Source: Erinaceus europaeus (taxonomy: Eukaryota; Chordata; Mammalia; Eulipotyphla; Erinaceidae). Taken from it: 64,000 bases of DNA. The stretch spans positions 8,626,082-8,690,081 of the forward strand of contig NC_080164.1 of assembly GCF_950295315.1 (NCBI RefSeq), written 5' to 3'. The position numbers and the translations under genes were made by a program. Positions 33,531 through 45,240 of this stretch are shown in pieces. How positions within the stretch are numbered: position 1 is the first letter of the stretch; each line of letters starts with the position of its first letter. The notes under the pieces were generated by a model. That model searched no databases. It was not told the origin of the DNA and saw nothing but the letters and a program-made list of their open reading frames with translations.

Positions 33531-33715
33531 TGATTGCAATTTGAGCATGGTGAATCTTGGAAATCATTGTTTGTTTCAATAAACCAAAAAACCAAAACAC
33601 CAGTAATTATCCATTAAATACTCAACAAAATTCATTTTAAGGATACAAATGTGATTTATTTATGCATTCAGATTTTCCGATTTACATTAAAATATGTAAT
33701 ATTAAGAATACTGCC

Positions 33716-34400
33716 CAGTCCAGATCAGATCAATGGGGTTTACAGTTAATGGTACATATCTACTTTTTTCATATTGTGGAGCTACTCTCTGCCCTGATCT
33801 AGCTTTCTGATCCTATTTCCAACCCTGACACCATCTTTCCAGATAATAACTTTGGCCCACCTGCATGTTGGTCTCAGGCAAAAATTAGTAAAATCATGGT
33901 CCCCTTAGGATATACCTAAAATAGACCTACTGACTTTTTCCAAAATGGAGACCCCAAATCTCATCTGCTCTATTCTTACCTTTAGATTCCTTATTATTAA
34001 ACAATTTGTTCTGCTTTATATCTTACCGCCTCTCAGCCACCAAGTTGCAAATGCTACTACGATTCTAATCCTGACTTCCTTGGGCAGATGACCACACCAA
34101 TGTGTGTGGTCATCTCTCCAGAACTCTAGTCCACTAGTGGAAGATAGAAACAGGCTGGGGTTATGGATTGACCTGCCAATACCCATGTCCAGTGGAGAAA
34201 CAGATATAGAAGCCAGACCTTCCACCTTCTGCACCCTATAATGATCCTGGGCCCATGCTCCCAGGGAGATAAAGAATAGGAAAGCTTCCAATGTAGGGGA
34301 TGTGATACAGAACTCAGGTAGTGGGAATTACGTGGAATTGTACCCCTCTTATCCTACAGTCTTGTCAATCATTATTAAATATTTTTTAAATATTTAAAAT
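33716..34400 (+). mobile_element. L1 3' UTR, older long subfamily
   Basis: cagatcagatcaatggggtt, ggagctactctctgccctga, the tail motifs in order, ending cttgtcaatcattattaaat. It contains an 11-bp-arm hairpin at 34087-34114 not seen in other copies. Confidence 0.87.
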
Positions 34401-34419
34401 AGAGAAGAAAAAGAATTAT

Positions 34420-34670
34420 GCCTAGGATAAGATAATGGAACACCAGTAAAGCATACACGTTACCAGATGCAAGAAGCAAAATTCAAGCCCCTGATTCCCA
34501 CGTGTAGAGGTTAAACTTCACAAAAAAGGGAGCAGTAGTCTCTCTCTCTCTCTCTCTCTCTCTTTCTATACAAAGAGTAAGAAAAAAATCAAAGTGGTCA
34601 TGAAAAGTGGCAAAGTCATTATGGAAGCATGAAGCCCCAGTGATAACCCTGGTGGTCAAAAAAAGTTATT
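34420..34670 (+). mobile_element. Diverged form B-like SINE
   Basis: aaaattcaagcccctgattc, gttaaacttcacaaaaaag, a (CT)n body, then a terminal module (atggaagcatgaagccccag, gataaccctggtgg). Confidence 0.55.
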
Positions 34671-34684
34671 TTAAGATGAATGTT

Positions 34685-34965
34685 CAAGGACTTAGCAGAA
34701 GCACCCGTGGTTGACTGTATGCATGGTAGTGGGCCCAGGTTTGAACCCTCACTCAACCAGTACCTTCATGAGCCATGAAGCTGGGCTACAGGTGTCTATT
34801 TTTCACTCTGCCTCTCTACCTTCCCCCCCTCTCAATTTCTCTCTGTCCTAACAAATAAAATAGAATGGGAAAGAAAAGGAAAAATGATTTTGGGGATCAG
34901 TAGATTCGTAGTGTTGGCACTGAGCTCCAACAATAACTTTGGTGGCATTAAAAAAAATAATATAA
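34685..34965 (+). mobile_element. Diverged long-variant SINE
   Basis: gggcccaggtttgaaccc box, catgagccatgaagctggg hairpin, CT body, AATAAAATA tail and module gtagattcgtagtgttggca. Confidence 0.65.
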
Positions 34966-35021
34966 AAAAGATGAATGTCCAAATTTCTAAGAAATGCTAC
35001 TTTATAAAGTTTCCTTCTGGG

Positions 35022-35215
35022 GTTGAGCAGTGGTGGACCCAGTTAAGTATTCATAGTACTAAGTGCAAGGATCCAGGTTCAAGTCCCTGGCTCCCTGCCT
35101 ACAGAAAGGATGTTTTACAAGTGGCAGAGCAGGTCTGCAGGTGTCTATAGATGTCTGTCTCTCTGTATCTCCCCTCCTCTCTCAATTTCTCTCTCATGCC
35201 CTGGGATGACAGAAA
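35022..35215 (+). mobile_element. SINE
   Basis: Head ggggttgagcagtggtggac, aggatccaggttcaagtccc, gagcaggtctgcaggtgtct, CT body. It runs into a GA-rich tract. Confidence 0.8.
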
Positions 35216-35252
35216 AAAGAATAGAGGGGGGAAAGAAGCAGAGAAGTAAAGG

Positions 35253-35269
35253 AGAGAGAGAGGGAGAGC

Positions 35270-35310
<41 letters not shown>
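35253..35310. repeat. (GA)n microsatellite
   Basis: GA repeats with a few GGA/CAGA breaks. Confidence 0.93.
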
Positions 35311-35315
<5 letters not shown>

Positions 35316-35676
35316 GAGGATACCTAGGATAAAGGACTTCTTTGACAAGAAAGCTAAACATTACTATCACCCAACAGAGAGATGGTGTATCCCTTCCACT
35401 AGTAGAAGGCTTCACAGCTTGAGTTCTAAAGATACACAGACTGGTGCTAGTTCAAAGAAGTCCAACAGAGAGATATAGTGATTGACCAGCTGCCCTGAAA
35501 GCAAACAAGAGAAGTAGCATCACTGGCAATTCTTTACCTTTAGACCTGGTTCTCAGTGTCCATATGGACTCCATAGAAATTTTCAATAAAACTAGTGGTT
35601 ATCTATGGGTGTGGGGACAAGGACACAGCCTTTTGGTGATGGGAGTGGTGAAATAAATATAAAATATAAGTAAATA

Positions 35677-35975
35677 GGGAGTCAGGTGGTAGTGCAGCAG
35701 TTCAGCGCACGTGGTGCAAAGCATAAGGACTGACTCAAGGACCGGCATAAGGATCCGGTTTGAACCTCCAGCTCCCCACCTGCAAGGGGAGTCACTACAC
35801 AGGTGGTGAAGCAGGTCTGCAGGTGTCTGTCTTTCTCTCCCCTTGTCTGTCTTCCCCTCCTCTCTCCATTTCTCTCTGTCTTATCCAACAACAATGACAT
35901 CAGTAACAACAATAATAACTACAACAATAAAACAAGGGCAACAAAAGGAAATAAATAAATATTATAAAAGAATAT
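35677..35975 (+). mobile_element. Form A SINE with internal head duplication
   Basis: Head gggagtcaggtggtagtgca, then aaggactgactcaaggaccg (a partial repeat of the ggaccggcataaggatcc segment), hairpin, CT body and AAC/AAT tail. Confidence 0.88.
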
Positions 35976-36011
35976 ATAAGTAAATAAATAAATAAGCTAC
36001 TATAATACAAC

Positions 36012-36982
36012 ACATTATATATTTTTAAATTTTGTTTATAAAATGGAAATATTGACAATACCATAGGATAAGAGGGTACATTTCCACACGATTCCAAACT
36101 CCAGAGCTCCATATCCAGTCCCCTCCCTTGATAGCTTACCTATTCTTTACCCTCCTTAGAGTATGGATCCAGGATCCTGATGGGGTGCAGAAGGTGGAAG
36201 GTCTGGCTACTGTAATTGCTTCTCCACTGAACATGGGTGTTGACAGGTCAATCCATACTCCCGGCCTGCCTCTCTCTTTCCCTAGTGAGGCAGAGATCTG
36301 GGGAGACAGGGCCCCAGGACACATGGTGGGGGTGTCTGCCCAGGTAAATCAGGTTGGCATCATGGTATCATGTGGAACCTGATGGCTGAAAAGGAGTAGA
36401 GATATAAATCAGAACAAATTGTTGATTATTCATTAATCTAAAGGTGTGAATATTGCAGATGAAATTTGGGGTCTCTGATTTGGAAAAAGCTAGCAGGTCT
36501 ATTTTAGGTATATTATAAGGGACCCACGACTTTACTAGTTTTTGCCTGTGCCTGACATCTAATATGCAGATGGACCCAGGTTATTGTCTGGGGAGATGGT
36601 GTCATAGTTGGAAAAGGGCTAGAAAGCTGGATCAGGAAAGAGTGTAGCTCCCAAATATGAGGAAAGTATGTAAATATTGTTAACTGAAAACCCCACTGGT
36701 TTTATCTGGATCGCATATTCAGCACAGGAGCCTATGCAACCTCTGCATCCCTGTAGGTCTGAGCTCACATTCTGTGGTCACAGCTAGGGACATTCCAGGC
36801 TGCACTAATTTCAGGACCCATCATCCTCAGGTGGTAGGGAGAGTATGTTGTCCAACCTCCCTTCAGAGAATGGAACATTCCCTATCCTTGTTGATCCACA
36901 CTGAGGGCAAAGACCTATAGGGTTTCACAAAGGGGTCCATTATGTTGTTCCTGATGGAGATGATCAACAACAGTGGCTAGAT
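36012..36982 (-). mobile_element. L1 3' UTR, long-UTR subfamily
   Basis: Antisense from the T-rich tail (gtttataaaatggaaatatt) through the long block (aaagctggatcaggaaagag; cacattctgtggtcacagct; gttgttcctgatggagatga). 5'-truncated at 36982. Confidence 0.9.
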
Positions 36983-37045
36983 ATATTATAATATATTATA
37001 TATTTACTATATATTTATATAGACAATATATTATATTTTTCATAT
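36983..37045. repeat. AT-rich low-complexity
   Basis: TATA/ATAT-rich stretch. Confidence 0.85.
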
Positions 37046-37810
37046 ACCTATGTCCATAAAGCACTCCTAAGAACCAGGTAGTAAAGCAACTCCACAGAAG
37101 ATTGAACATTAACATTATTTATTACAAAGTAAAAGACCTAAAGGTGTCTAAACTGGGCAAAGGAATATCAGTTGGCTATAAGCTTGAATGTCACATTCAC
37201 ATCTATATAAACCCCAATATAACAATAATTGATCATGACAAGTGTCACTAAGCAGCTTTAATTTGCCCCCTAATTTCATTGCATGCATCTTTTCATCCCT
37301 AGATAATTCAAAGCAGACTAGGGGCAGGTCCTGAGGGAAGAATAGAAAGATGTGAGAAATAAAGAAGACCTCTGTTCAAGAAGTCCACCATCTTAAATAG
37401 CAAGTGGGTTCTGAGATGAGAGAAGAGACAATATGGAAGAGTGTGTTGTACAACACAAACTATAATAACTATATAAGGTAGATTATAAGTATTAAATAAA
37501 ATGCAAAGAGCCCATGTAGAAGACTGTTTTAGTATAATTGTTAACAAGACAGTTGTTATTCAATAAAAAATATTGTTATCACTTACCTGACATGGGGGGA
37601 TATGTTCCCAGTTTGACCTCATAACTGTGTTTTGGACTTGAGGATTAGATAGGGTACTAGAAGGAGAAATAACACAAAGTGTTGTTGGGGATACCCAACC
37701 CAAAATGGTGAATTTTTTTGAGACGTGTAACAGTCAGCAGTCATTGTGACTTCCTGACCTGAAGAATCCAAAAGAAAGTTTCTAGAAAGCAGAAAGAACT
37801 ACTATACAAG
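37046..37810. other. unassigned DNA
   Basis: Nothing recognised. Confidence 0.45.
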
Positions 37811-37814
37811 AAAA

Positions 37815-38025
37815 ACACCATCAACACTTCTTATCTGGATCACCATGATAGACTCCTAACTAGGCTCCCTTCCCTCATATTTGTTTCCCAAGGCAGGTTC
37901 TGATGTGATAAAAGGCCATGCCACTTGCATAGTTTTTTCTTAATGCATCACCTAGAGTCTTTTAAAGCACTGATGAAGTCACTTTTCTGCTCAGACTTCT
38001 ACAATGACTCTCCTTCCACTTTATT
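37815..38025 (+). mobile_element. L2 LINE 3' region
   Basis: acttcttatctggatcacca, gactcctaactaggctccct and cacttttctgctcagacttc follow L2 order. Ancient and non-coding now. Confidence 0.6.
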
Positions 38026-38155
38026 TATTGACACTGTTGTTCTTTCATTTTAGTTTTTATTATCTTAACTTTAGAGCTTTATTGAGTTATGGTCACTGTA
38101 GAATTCTGATCAGAACAATGACTTCATCAGTGTTTTAAAAGACTAACTCTGGGAA

Positions 38156-38560
38156 GGGGCTGCTAGGTGATGGCATAATTGGTTGCAAGCATGTTACAGT
38201 ACACAAGGACCCAGGTTCGAGCCCCCCGTCCCCACCTACAGAGGGAAAGCTTCACAAGTGGTGAATTAGTGCTGCAGGTGTCTCTCTGTCTCTCTCCCTC
38301 TATCAACCTCTTCTTTCTCAATTTTTGGCTGTTTCTATTTAAAAATAATGAAGTCACTTCACGGGTGGTGAAGCGAGAATGCAGGTGTCTTTCTCTCCCC
38401 CTCTGTCTTCCCCTCCTCTCTCGATTTCTCTCTGTCCTCTCCAACAACAATGACATCAGTAACAACAACAATAATAACTACAACAATAAAATCACAAGGG
38501 TAACAAAAGGAAATAAATAAACACTTTAAAAAATAAAATAAAGATAAAAAACATTTTTAC
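38156..38560 (+). mobile_element. Dimeric SINE (form B + headless form A) in one TSD
   Basis: A complete form B (38156-38348) is followed directly by a form A lacking its head (38349-38545: gaagtcacttcacgggtggt, CT body, AAC/AAT tail). A single 19-bp TSD aaaagactMactctgggaa is at 38137-38155 and 38561-38579. Confidence 0.75.
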
Positions 38561-38965
38561 AAAAGACTCACTCTGGGAAATGCATTAAGCCTAAACTTTT
38601 TTTTTCTTCACCAAATGTCTGTGTCTCCATACCCACACCCATAGATAATCACTATAGTTCTCCCACAGTCTTAGAAATAGGTTGACATTTTGTTTCATCT
38701 CATTGCTATGTTCAATTCTCTATATTCTGAATATGAGAAAACCATTTTGTAGTTGTCCTTCTTCTCTTTACTTGCTTCACTAAGTATAATCCTCAATTTC
38801 ATCCACCTTATCTCAAAGGACACAATATCATCTTTTTAATTGCTGAATAATACTCTGTTGGATATATGTCCCATAATTTTTTTATCCAGTCATCTGTCAA
38901 AGTGCATATTGGTTGTTTCCAGGTTTTTGCTATTGTGAATGAAGTCACTATGAACATATATCCCT

Positions 38966-39905
38966 TCAAATCAGTGTTATTATATTTTTCAGGTATATCC
39001 CTAGTAGAGGTATTGCTGAATTATAAGGTATTTCCATTTGTACTTGCTTAAGGATTTTCCATACTGTTCTACATAATGGCTGCTCCAGTTCACATTCCCA
39101 CCAGCAGTGTAATAGGACTCCTCTCTTTCCACATCCTCTCATACACTTATCTTCCCTTGTTTTATTGATGGAGCCCATTCTCACAGGCGTGCATTCGTTT
39201 CTCAATGTGGTTTTAAGTAGCAGTTTTTCTAATGATGAATGAATTGGATCATTTTGACATATGTCTGTGGTCATGTGTATCTCTTCTTTAAAGAACTGTC
39301 TATTCATATCTTCTGCCCATTTTTAATTCTGTTGTTCTTTTTTATTTTGTTGAGCAGTACGGGTTCTTTATAGATGTTTGATGTTAATCACTAGTCTGAA
39401 GTGCAATGTGCAGATATCTTTTCCCACTTACTGGGTTTCCTATATATTCTTATGGAATTTTGTTTTGAGATTTTATATAGTTTTTACATTTGATATAGTT
39501 TGTTCATTCCTGTTTTTGCTTCCCTTGCTAATAGGGTGGAGTCTCCAAATACGTTTTTAATGTCAAAGCACTGAATTGTTTCTCCAATTCATTTTTATGT
39601 GTTTCATAGTTTCGGTTCTAATGTCCAGATATCTGACTTATTTTGAATTAATTTTGGTGCATGGTGTTAGGAGGCGGTCTAGTTTCATTTTTCTGCATGT
39701 AGTTGTCCAGTTCACCCATCACCATTTGGTAAGGAGACGTCCTTCTTCCCGATGGGCAGCTTTGGCAGTTTTATCTTACGTAATGTACCTATATGTGTAT
39801 GGATTTAGGTCTGTGCTCTTCATTTTATTCCACTGATCTACATGTCTATTTTTATTCCAATACCATACTGTTTTAACTTCTGTTGCTTTATAATATAAAC
39901 TGAAG
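38966..39905 (-). pseudogene. L1 ORF2 C-terminal relic
   Basis: The bottom strand encodes recognisable ORF2p C-terminal sequence in several frames: a QYYKAT-type [13 protein letters not shown] motif near 39860-39900, and an open 113-codon stretch at 38966-39307 with the C-X3-C-X7-H-X4-C cysteine motif and the IPLLGIY motif. Stops and frameshifts elsewhere leave no function. Confidence 0.8.
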
Positions 39906-42405
39906 TCAGGAAAGTCAGACCAGTGGAACAGAATTGAAAGCCCAGAAGTAAATCCCAACACCTATGGGCATCTAATCTTTGATAAGGGGGCCCAAAGGAT
40001 TAAATGGAAAAAGGAGGCGCTCTTCAATAAATGGTGCTGGGAAAACTGGGTTGAAACATGCAGAAGAATGAAATTGAACCACTTTATCTCACCAGAAACA
40101 AAAATCAACTCCAAATGGATCAAAGACCTAGATGTCAGACCAGAAACAATCAAATACTTAGAGGAAAACATTGGTAAAACACTTTCCCACCTATACCTCA
40201 AGGACATCTTTGATTAATCAAACCCAATTGCAAGGAAGACCAAAGCAGAAACAAACCAATGGGACTACATCAAATTGAAAAGCTTCTGCACATCCAAAGA
40301 AACTATTAAACAGAGAGACCCCTCACAGAATGGGAGAAGATCTTCACATGCCAGACATCAGACAAGAAACTAATCACCAAAATATATAAAATGCTCAGCA
40401 AACTTAGCCGCAAAAAAGCAAATGACCCCATCCAAAAATGGGCAGAGGAAATGAACAGAACATTCACCACAGAGGAGATCCAAAAGGCTAACAAACATAT
40501 TAAAAACTGCTCTAGGTCACTGATCGTCAGAGAAATGCAAATTAAGACAACACTAAGATACCACCTCACTCCTGCAAGAATGGCATACATCAAAAAGGAC
40601 AGCAGCAACAAATGCTGGAGAGGTTGTGGGGACAGAGGAACCCTTTTACATTGCTGGTGGGAATGTAAATTGGTACAGCCTCTCTGAGCAGTCTGGAAAA
40701 CTCTCAGAAGGCTAGACATGGACCTTCCATATGACCCAATAATTCCTCTCCTGGGGTTATACCCCAAGGACTCCATAACACCCAACCAAAAAGAGGTGTG
40801 TACTCCTATGTTCATAGCAGCACAATTCATAATAGCTAAAACCTGGAAGCAACCCAGGTGCCCAACACCAGATGAGTGGCTGAGAAAGCTGTGGTATATA
40901 TACACAATGGAATACTATGCAGCTATCAAGAACAATGAACCCACCTTCTCTGACCCATCTTGGACAGAGCTAGAAGGAATTATGTTAAGTCAGCTAAGTC
41001 AGAAAGATGAAGATGAGTATGGGATGATCCCACTCATCAACAGAAGCTGACTAAGAAGATCTGAAAGGGAAACTAAAAGCAGGACCTGATCAAATTGTAA
41101 GTAGGGCACCAAAGTAAAAACCCAGTGGTGAGGGGTAGGCATGTAGCTTCCTGGGCCAGTGGGGGGTGGGAGTGGGCGGGAGGGATGGGTCACAGTCCTT
41201 TGGTGGTGGGAATGGTGTTTATGTACACTCCTAGCAAAATGTAGACATATCAATCAGTAGCTAATTAATATGAGAGGGGGAAATCAATTGTATGTCTCAA
41301 AGTTTCTCAAAAGACAAACTGAATCTTTTTAATATATAGGCTATGTATTTGATATGCGGACTCTCTCAAAAGCCTAGACCAAGTAGATTAGAAGCTTCCA
41401 ATAGCACAGCTATATACAAGATACTGGGTACAGTCCAGCAAACCATAACAAAGGGACTTTTCAAAGTTAACCCAATTAACAAATAATGTGATGATAATAT
41501 TAACTATTGATTGTCTTTTTGAACCCTAAGACAGCAGGAACCTCACATCTTCAGTATAGAGCCCCTACTTCCCCCAGTCCTGGAACCCTTGGATAGGGCA
41601 CACTTTCCCGTATGCATCTCCCAATCCAAACCAAATAACATTGCATCTGCCGATTACAACCTAACCAAAGCAACGATTGCTACCTCAACATGCTTTACCT
41701 CAGAATGTATCCAGAGACTTCACGTGTGGAATGACAACCCTTCAGCTTCATTACTCGGGTGAGACCTTTCCTTTAATAGTACACTCTAATTTCATCTCAG
41801 GTAGTTCACTTTCTAACAAAGTCCCATAACCTAGATATACACCAGTTTCTGTGAGAGAGAGCTTATGTGCACACGTATCCATAAACTACTGCAAAATATA
41901 TACCTGAAAGCAGGACTACACTAGAGTTTGCAGTGAGTACCTCCCTAACACTTCCTCTCCACTATTCCAAGCTTGGGATCCATGATTGCTCAACAAATTG
42001 TTTGGCTTCATATGTTAACTCTCTTTTCAATCACCAGGTTCCAGATGCCACCAGGATGCTGGCTAGGCTTCCCTGGATTGAAGACCCCACCAATGTGTCC
42101 TGGAGCTCAGCTTCCCCAGAGTCACACCCTACTAGGGAAAGAGAGAGGCAGACTGGGGGTATGGACCGACCAGTCAACGCCCATGTTCAGCGGGGAAGCA
42201 ATTACAGAAGCCAGACCTTCTACCTTCTGCAACCCTCAACGACCCTGGGTCCATGCTCCCAGAGGGATAGAGAATGGGAAAGCTACCATGGGAGGGGGTG
42301 GGTTATGGGGATTGGGTGTTGGGAATTGTGTGGAGTTGTACCCCTCCTACCTTATGCTTTTGTTCACTAATCCTTTCTTAAATAAAAAATTAAAAAAAAA
42401 AAAAA
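39906..42405 (+). mobile_element. Reference L1 copy: ORF2 C-terminus plus short 3' UTR
   Basis: Runs without a break from ORF2 (39918) through the stop at 41048-41050 and a 1.35-kb 3' UTR to tttcttaaataaaa and poly(A). This continuity identifies every 3' UTR tail in the window as L1. It is 5'-truncated. No clear TSD was found; it interrupts the old antisense L1. Confidence 0.93.
39918..41050 (+). pseudogene. L1 ORF2 C-terminal third, disrupted
   Basis: Encodes the ORF2p segment after the reverse-transcriptase domain: DQWNRIE and [13 protein letters not shown] motifs, NKWCWENW, a [15 protein letters not shown] motif, the cysteine motif C-X3-C-X7-H-X4-C (about 40613-40668) and the C-terminal EYYAAIKN and LSQLSQK region. 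It is broken by TAA at 40215, a frameshift near 40320 and TGA at 40685. The longest open pieces are 40391-40687 and 40718-41050, both in the same frame. Confidence 0.92.
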
Positions 42406-42489
42406 GAAGTATATTGTTTAGTTTCCAGACTTTGGGAGTATTTCTTTTGTTTTTAATGAAAGGGTGTATTTTATAATTTTAATAATAAT

Positions 42490-42935
42490 ATATTTGTTTA
42501 GGCTGTCTTTGTGGCCTATCATATAGTCAATCCTTATGTGTGATCTATATGTACTTGAGAAGAGTTTGTATTAATTTATATTGGGATGTAAAGTTCTGTA
42601 TATACCTGTTAGATTTCCATTTCATCTATGATTTCACTTAAAATTTCCCTGTTGATTTTTTGTCCAGATGATTGGTCTCTTGCTGTGAGTGGTGTTTTCA
42701 GATGCCCAACTATTATTGTGTCTCTGTCAATATGTTCCTTAACTTCAGTATGTACATGTTTTATATATTTGGGTGCATTTAAGTTTGGAGCATATATATT
42801 TATAATGGCTATGTCTTCTTGATGGGTTGATCCTTTGACCATTAAGAAGTGCCCCTCTCTATCTCTACTTACCTGAAAGTATATTTTATCTGCTGTCCCT
42901 GTCTTTTTTTCTACATTATTGGCTTGGAACATCTT
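42490..42935 (-). pseudogene. L1 ORF2 endonuclease-domain relic
   Basis: An antisense open stretch of 107 codons (42609-42932) carries the endonuclease signatures INIYAPN, a degraded IIVGDFNTPLT (here IIVGHLKTPLT) and DQSSGQKIN. Further left, near 42490-42530, lies an IDYMIGHK equivalent. In the active enzyme the VGDFN aspartate and asparagine are catalytic; here they are H and K, so it is dead. Confidence 0.85.
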
Positions 42936-42974
42936 GCTACATCCTCCTACCTTAAGTTTTTGTTTATCTTTTCT

Positions 42975-44432
42975 TTTTTTTTTTATTTAAGAAAGGAGAC
43001 ATTAACAAAACCATAGAATGAGAGGGGTACAATTCCGCATAATTCCCATAACCCGATCTCCACATCCTACCCCCTCCCCTGATAGTCTTCCCACTCTCTA
43101 TCTCTCTGGGATTATGGATCCAGGGTCGTTGTGGGTTGCAGACGGTGGAAGGTCTGGCTTCTGTAATTGCTTCCCCACTGAACATGGGCGTTGACTGGTC
43201 GATCCATACTCCCAGTCTGTCTCTCTCTTTCCCTAGTAGGGTGGGGCTCTGAGGAAGTGGCGCTCCAGTACACATTAATGGGGTCGTCTGTCCAGGGAAG
43301 ACTGGTCAGCATCTGGAACCTGGTGGCTGAAAAGAGAGTTAACATACAAAGCCAAACAAATTGTTGAACAATCATGGACCTAAAGACTGTAATAGTGCAG
43401 ATGAAGTGTTGGGGGTATTCCCTGCATGCTCTTGTGTGCTTCTGCTTTCAGGTATATATTTTTCCCCTAGTTTATGGGCACGGGTGAACCTATGCTCTAT
43501 CTCAGGGGACCTGGTCTATATCTAGGTTTGGGGACTTTATTGGGGAGTGGAACGGCTGGAATGCAATTAGAGAATACTATGAAAGGAAAGGTCTCACCCG
43601 AGTGATGAAGCTGAAGGGTTATCATTCCACACCTGAAGTCTCTGGTCACAGTCTGAAGTGCATGCATGCTGGGGTGGCACTCATTGTGTTGATTAGGTTG
43701 CAATCCGCAGATACAATATTATTTGATTTGAATTGAGAGCAGCTTGCAGAAAAGTGAGCCCCACCCTAAGGTTCCAGGGCGGGGGGAAATATAGGCTCTA
43801 TAGTGGAAATGTGAGGGTCCTGCTGTCTTAGGGTTCAAGAAGACAATGGATAGTTAGTTATTGTTATCATCACATTATTTGGTGATAGGGTTAACTTTGG
43901 AAAGTCCCTTTGATAGGGTTTGGGGTATAGTACCCAGCATCTTGTATATAGCTGTGCTACCGGTTGCTTCTGTTCTCCCTGGTCTAGGCTTTTGGGAGAG
44001 AACATATCAAAGACAACCTATGTATTAAAAAGACTCAGTCTGTGTTTTAAGAAGTTCTAGACATATCATCAGTTTTTCACCTCTCATATTAATTAAATAG
44101 TGGTTTATATAATGTTTACACTTTAATAGGATTGTACATAAACACCACTCCCACTACCAAAAGACTATGTCCCATCCCCACCACCCACCCCGCCCCCCCT
44201 ACCCTCCACCGTGCCGGGAAGCCCAATGGCCACCCTCCCCCTCACCACAGTGTTTTTACATTGGTGCCCTGCTCTCGATTTAATCAGATCCTGCTTTTAG
44301 TTTCCCTTTCTGTTCTTCTTTCTCAACTTCTGTTGATGAGTGGGAACATCCCATACTCATCTTTATCTTTCTGACTTATCTGACTTAACATAAATCCTTC
44401 TAGCTCTGTCCAAGATGGGTCAGAGAAGGTTT
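42975..44432 (-). mobile_element. L1, short-3'-UTR subfamily, nested
   Basis: Antisense poly(T), the full short 3' UTR and the last ~35 ORF2 codons (44323-44430). A T/C-rich ~10-bp direct repeat (ttttcttttt) at both ends is a probable TSD. CpGs remain (gggtcgttgtggg). Confidence 0.88.
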
Positions 44433-44964
44433 TCTTTTTATGTGCTTCTTGGAGACATATACTAGCTGGATCACGCTCTTTAATCAATTTATCTACTGTG
44501 AGTCTTTTGACAGATAAATTTAGGCCATTCACATTTAGTGTTATTATTGATATATATGGTTTACTTAAATCCATTATGATTTTTGTTTTAAGATTATTGA
44601 TTATTTTCCTATTTGCTTCTACCTGTCATTTTTGTGGATGAGTGTCTATGATTTACTCACTAATTTTACTTGTATTTTCTGCTGCTCTGTGCTTCTTATC
44701 TTCTGTTGTTGTTATAATAGTTGAAATAACTAACTTATGGTATCATTTAAGTCTTCGACTAGCATTTGATAGTTATGTTCTTTCCATTAGTCCCCTCCCC
44801 TTTTCTATTTTGGTGTTCTTTCTTATTTCTGTCAGATTCTTAGTTCTATTATGCTGCTGTTCACCTCACTTCTAGGATGTAATCCTTTGTTTCTTCTTTT
44901 CCCATAGGACCTACTTCAGCAATTTCTGCAAGGTGGGGCTGATGGTGGAAAATTCATTTAGCTT

Positions 44965-45240
44965 TTGAATATTTAAAAAGATATTTATTTGTCCTCATGT
45001 ATTCATTAGTGATTTAATAATGGTAGGCAAGATTGTGGGATAAGTGGAGATACAATTCCCACCACCAGAGTTCCATATCCCGCCCCCTCCATTGGGAATC
45101 TTCTTATTCTTTATCCCTCTGGGAATATGGATCAAAGATCTTTATAAGATACAGACAGTTGGGAAGTTTGACTTTTGTAATTGTTCTCTGTTGAATAGAC
45201 ATGGCCCCATCAATATTTGGAAAAGTGAATAAATAATATT
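44965..45240 (-). mobile_element. L1 3' UTR tail, older subfamily
   Basis: Antisense: gtattcattagtgatttaat, attcccaccaccagagttcc, ccctctgggaatatggatca; truncated near acatggccccatcaat. Confidence 0.8.

Noticed and set aside
36983..37045. AT-rich block as an origin or matrix-attachment site
   Set aside because: Only low-complexity TATA sequence; nothing specific supports a function.
40391..41050. Two same-frame ORFs as a possible functional gene
   Set aside because: They are the two halves of an L1 ORF2 C-terminus interrupted by TGA at 40685, with further breaks upstream; no start or promoter.
42609..42932. 107-codon antisense ORF as an endonuclease gene
   Set aside because: Fragment of an old L1 ORF2 with the catalytic VGDFN-type motif altered; both neighbouring parts are lost.
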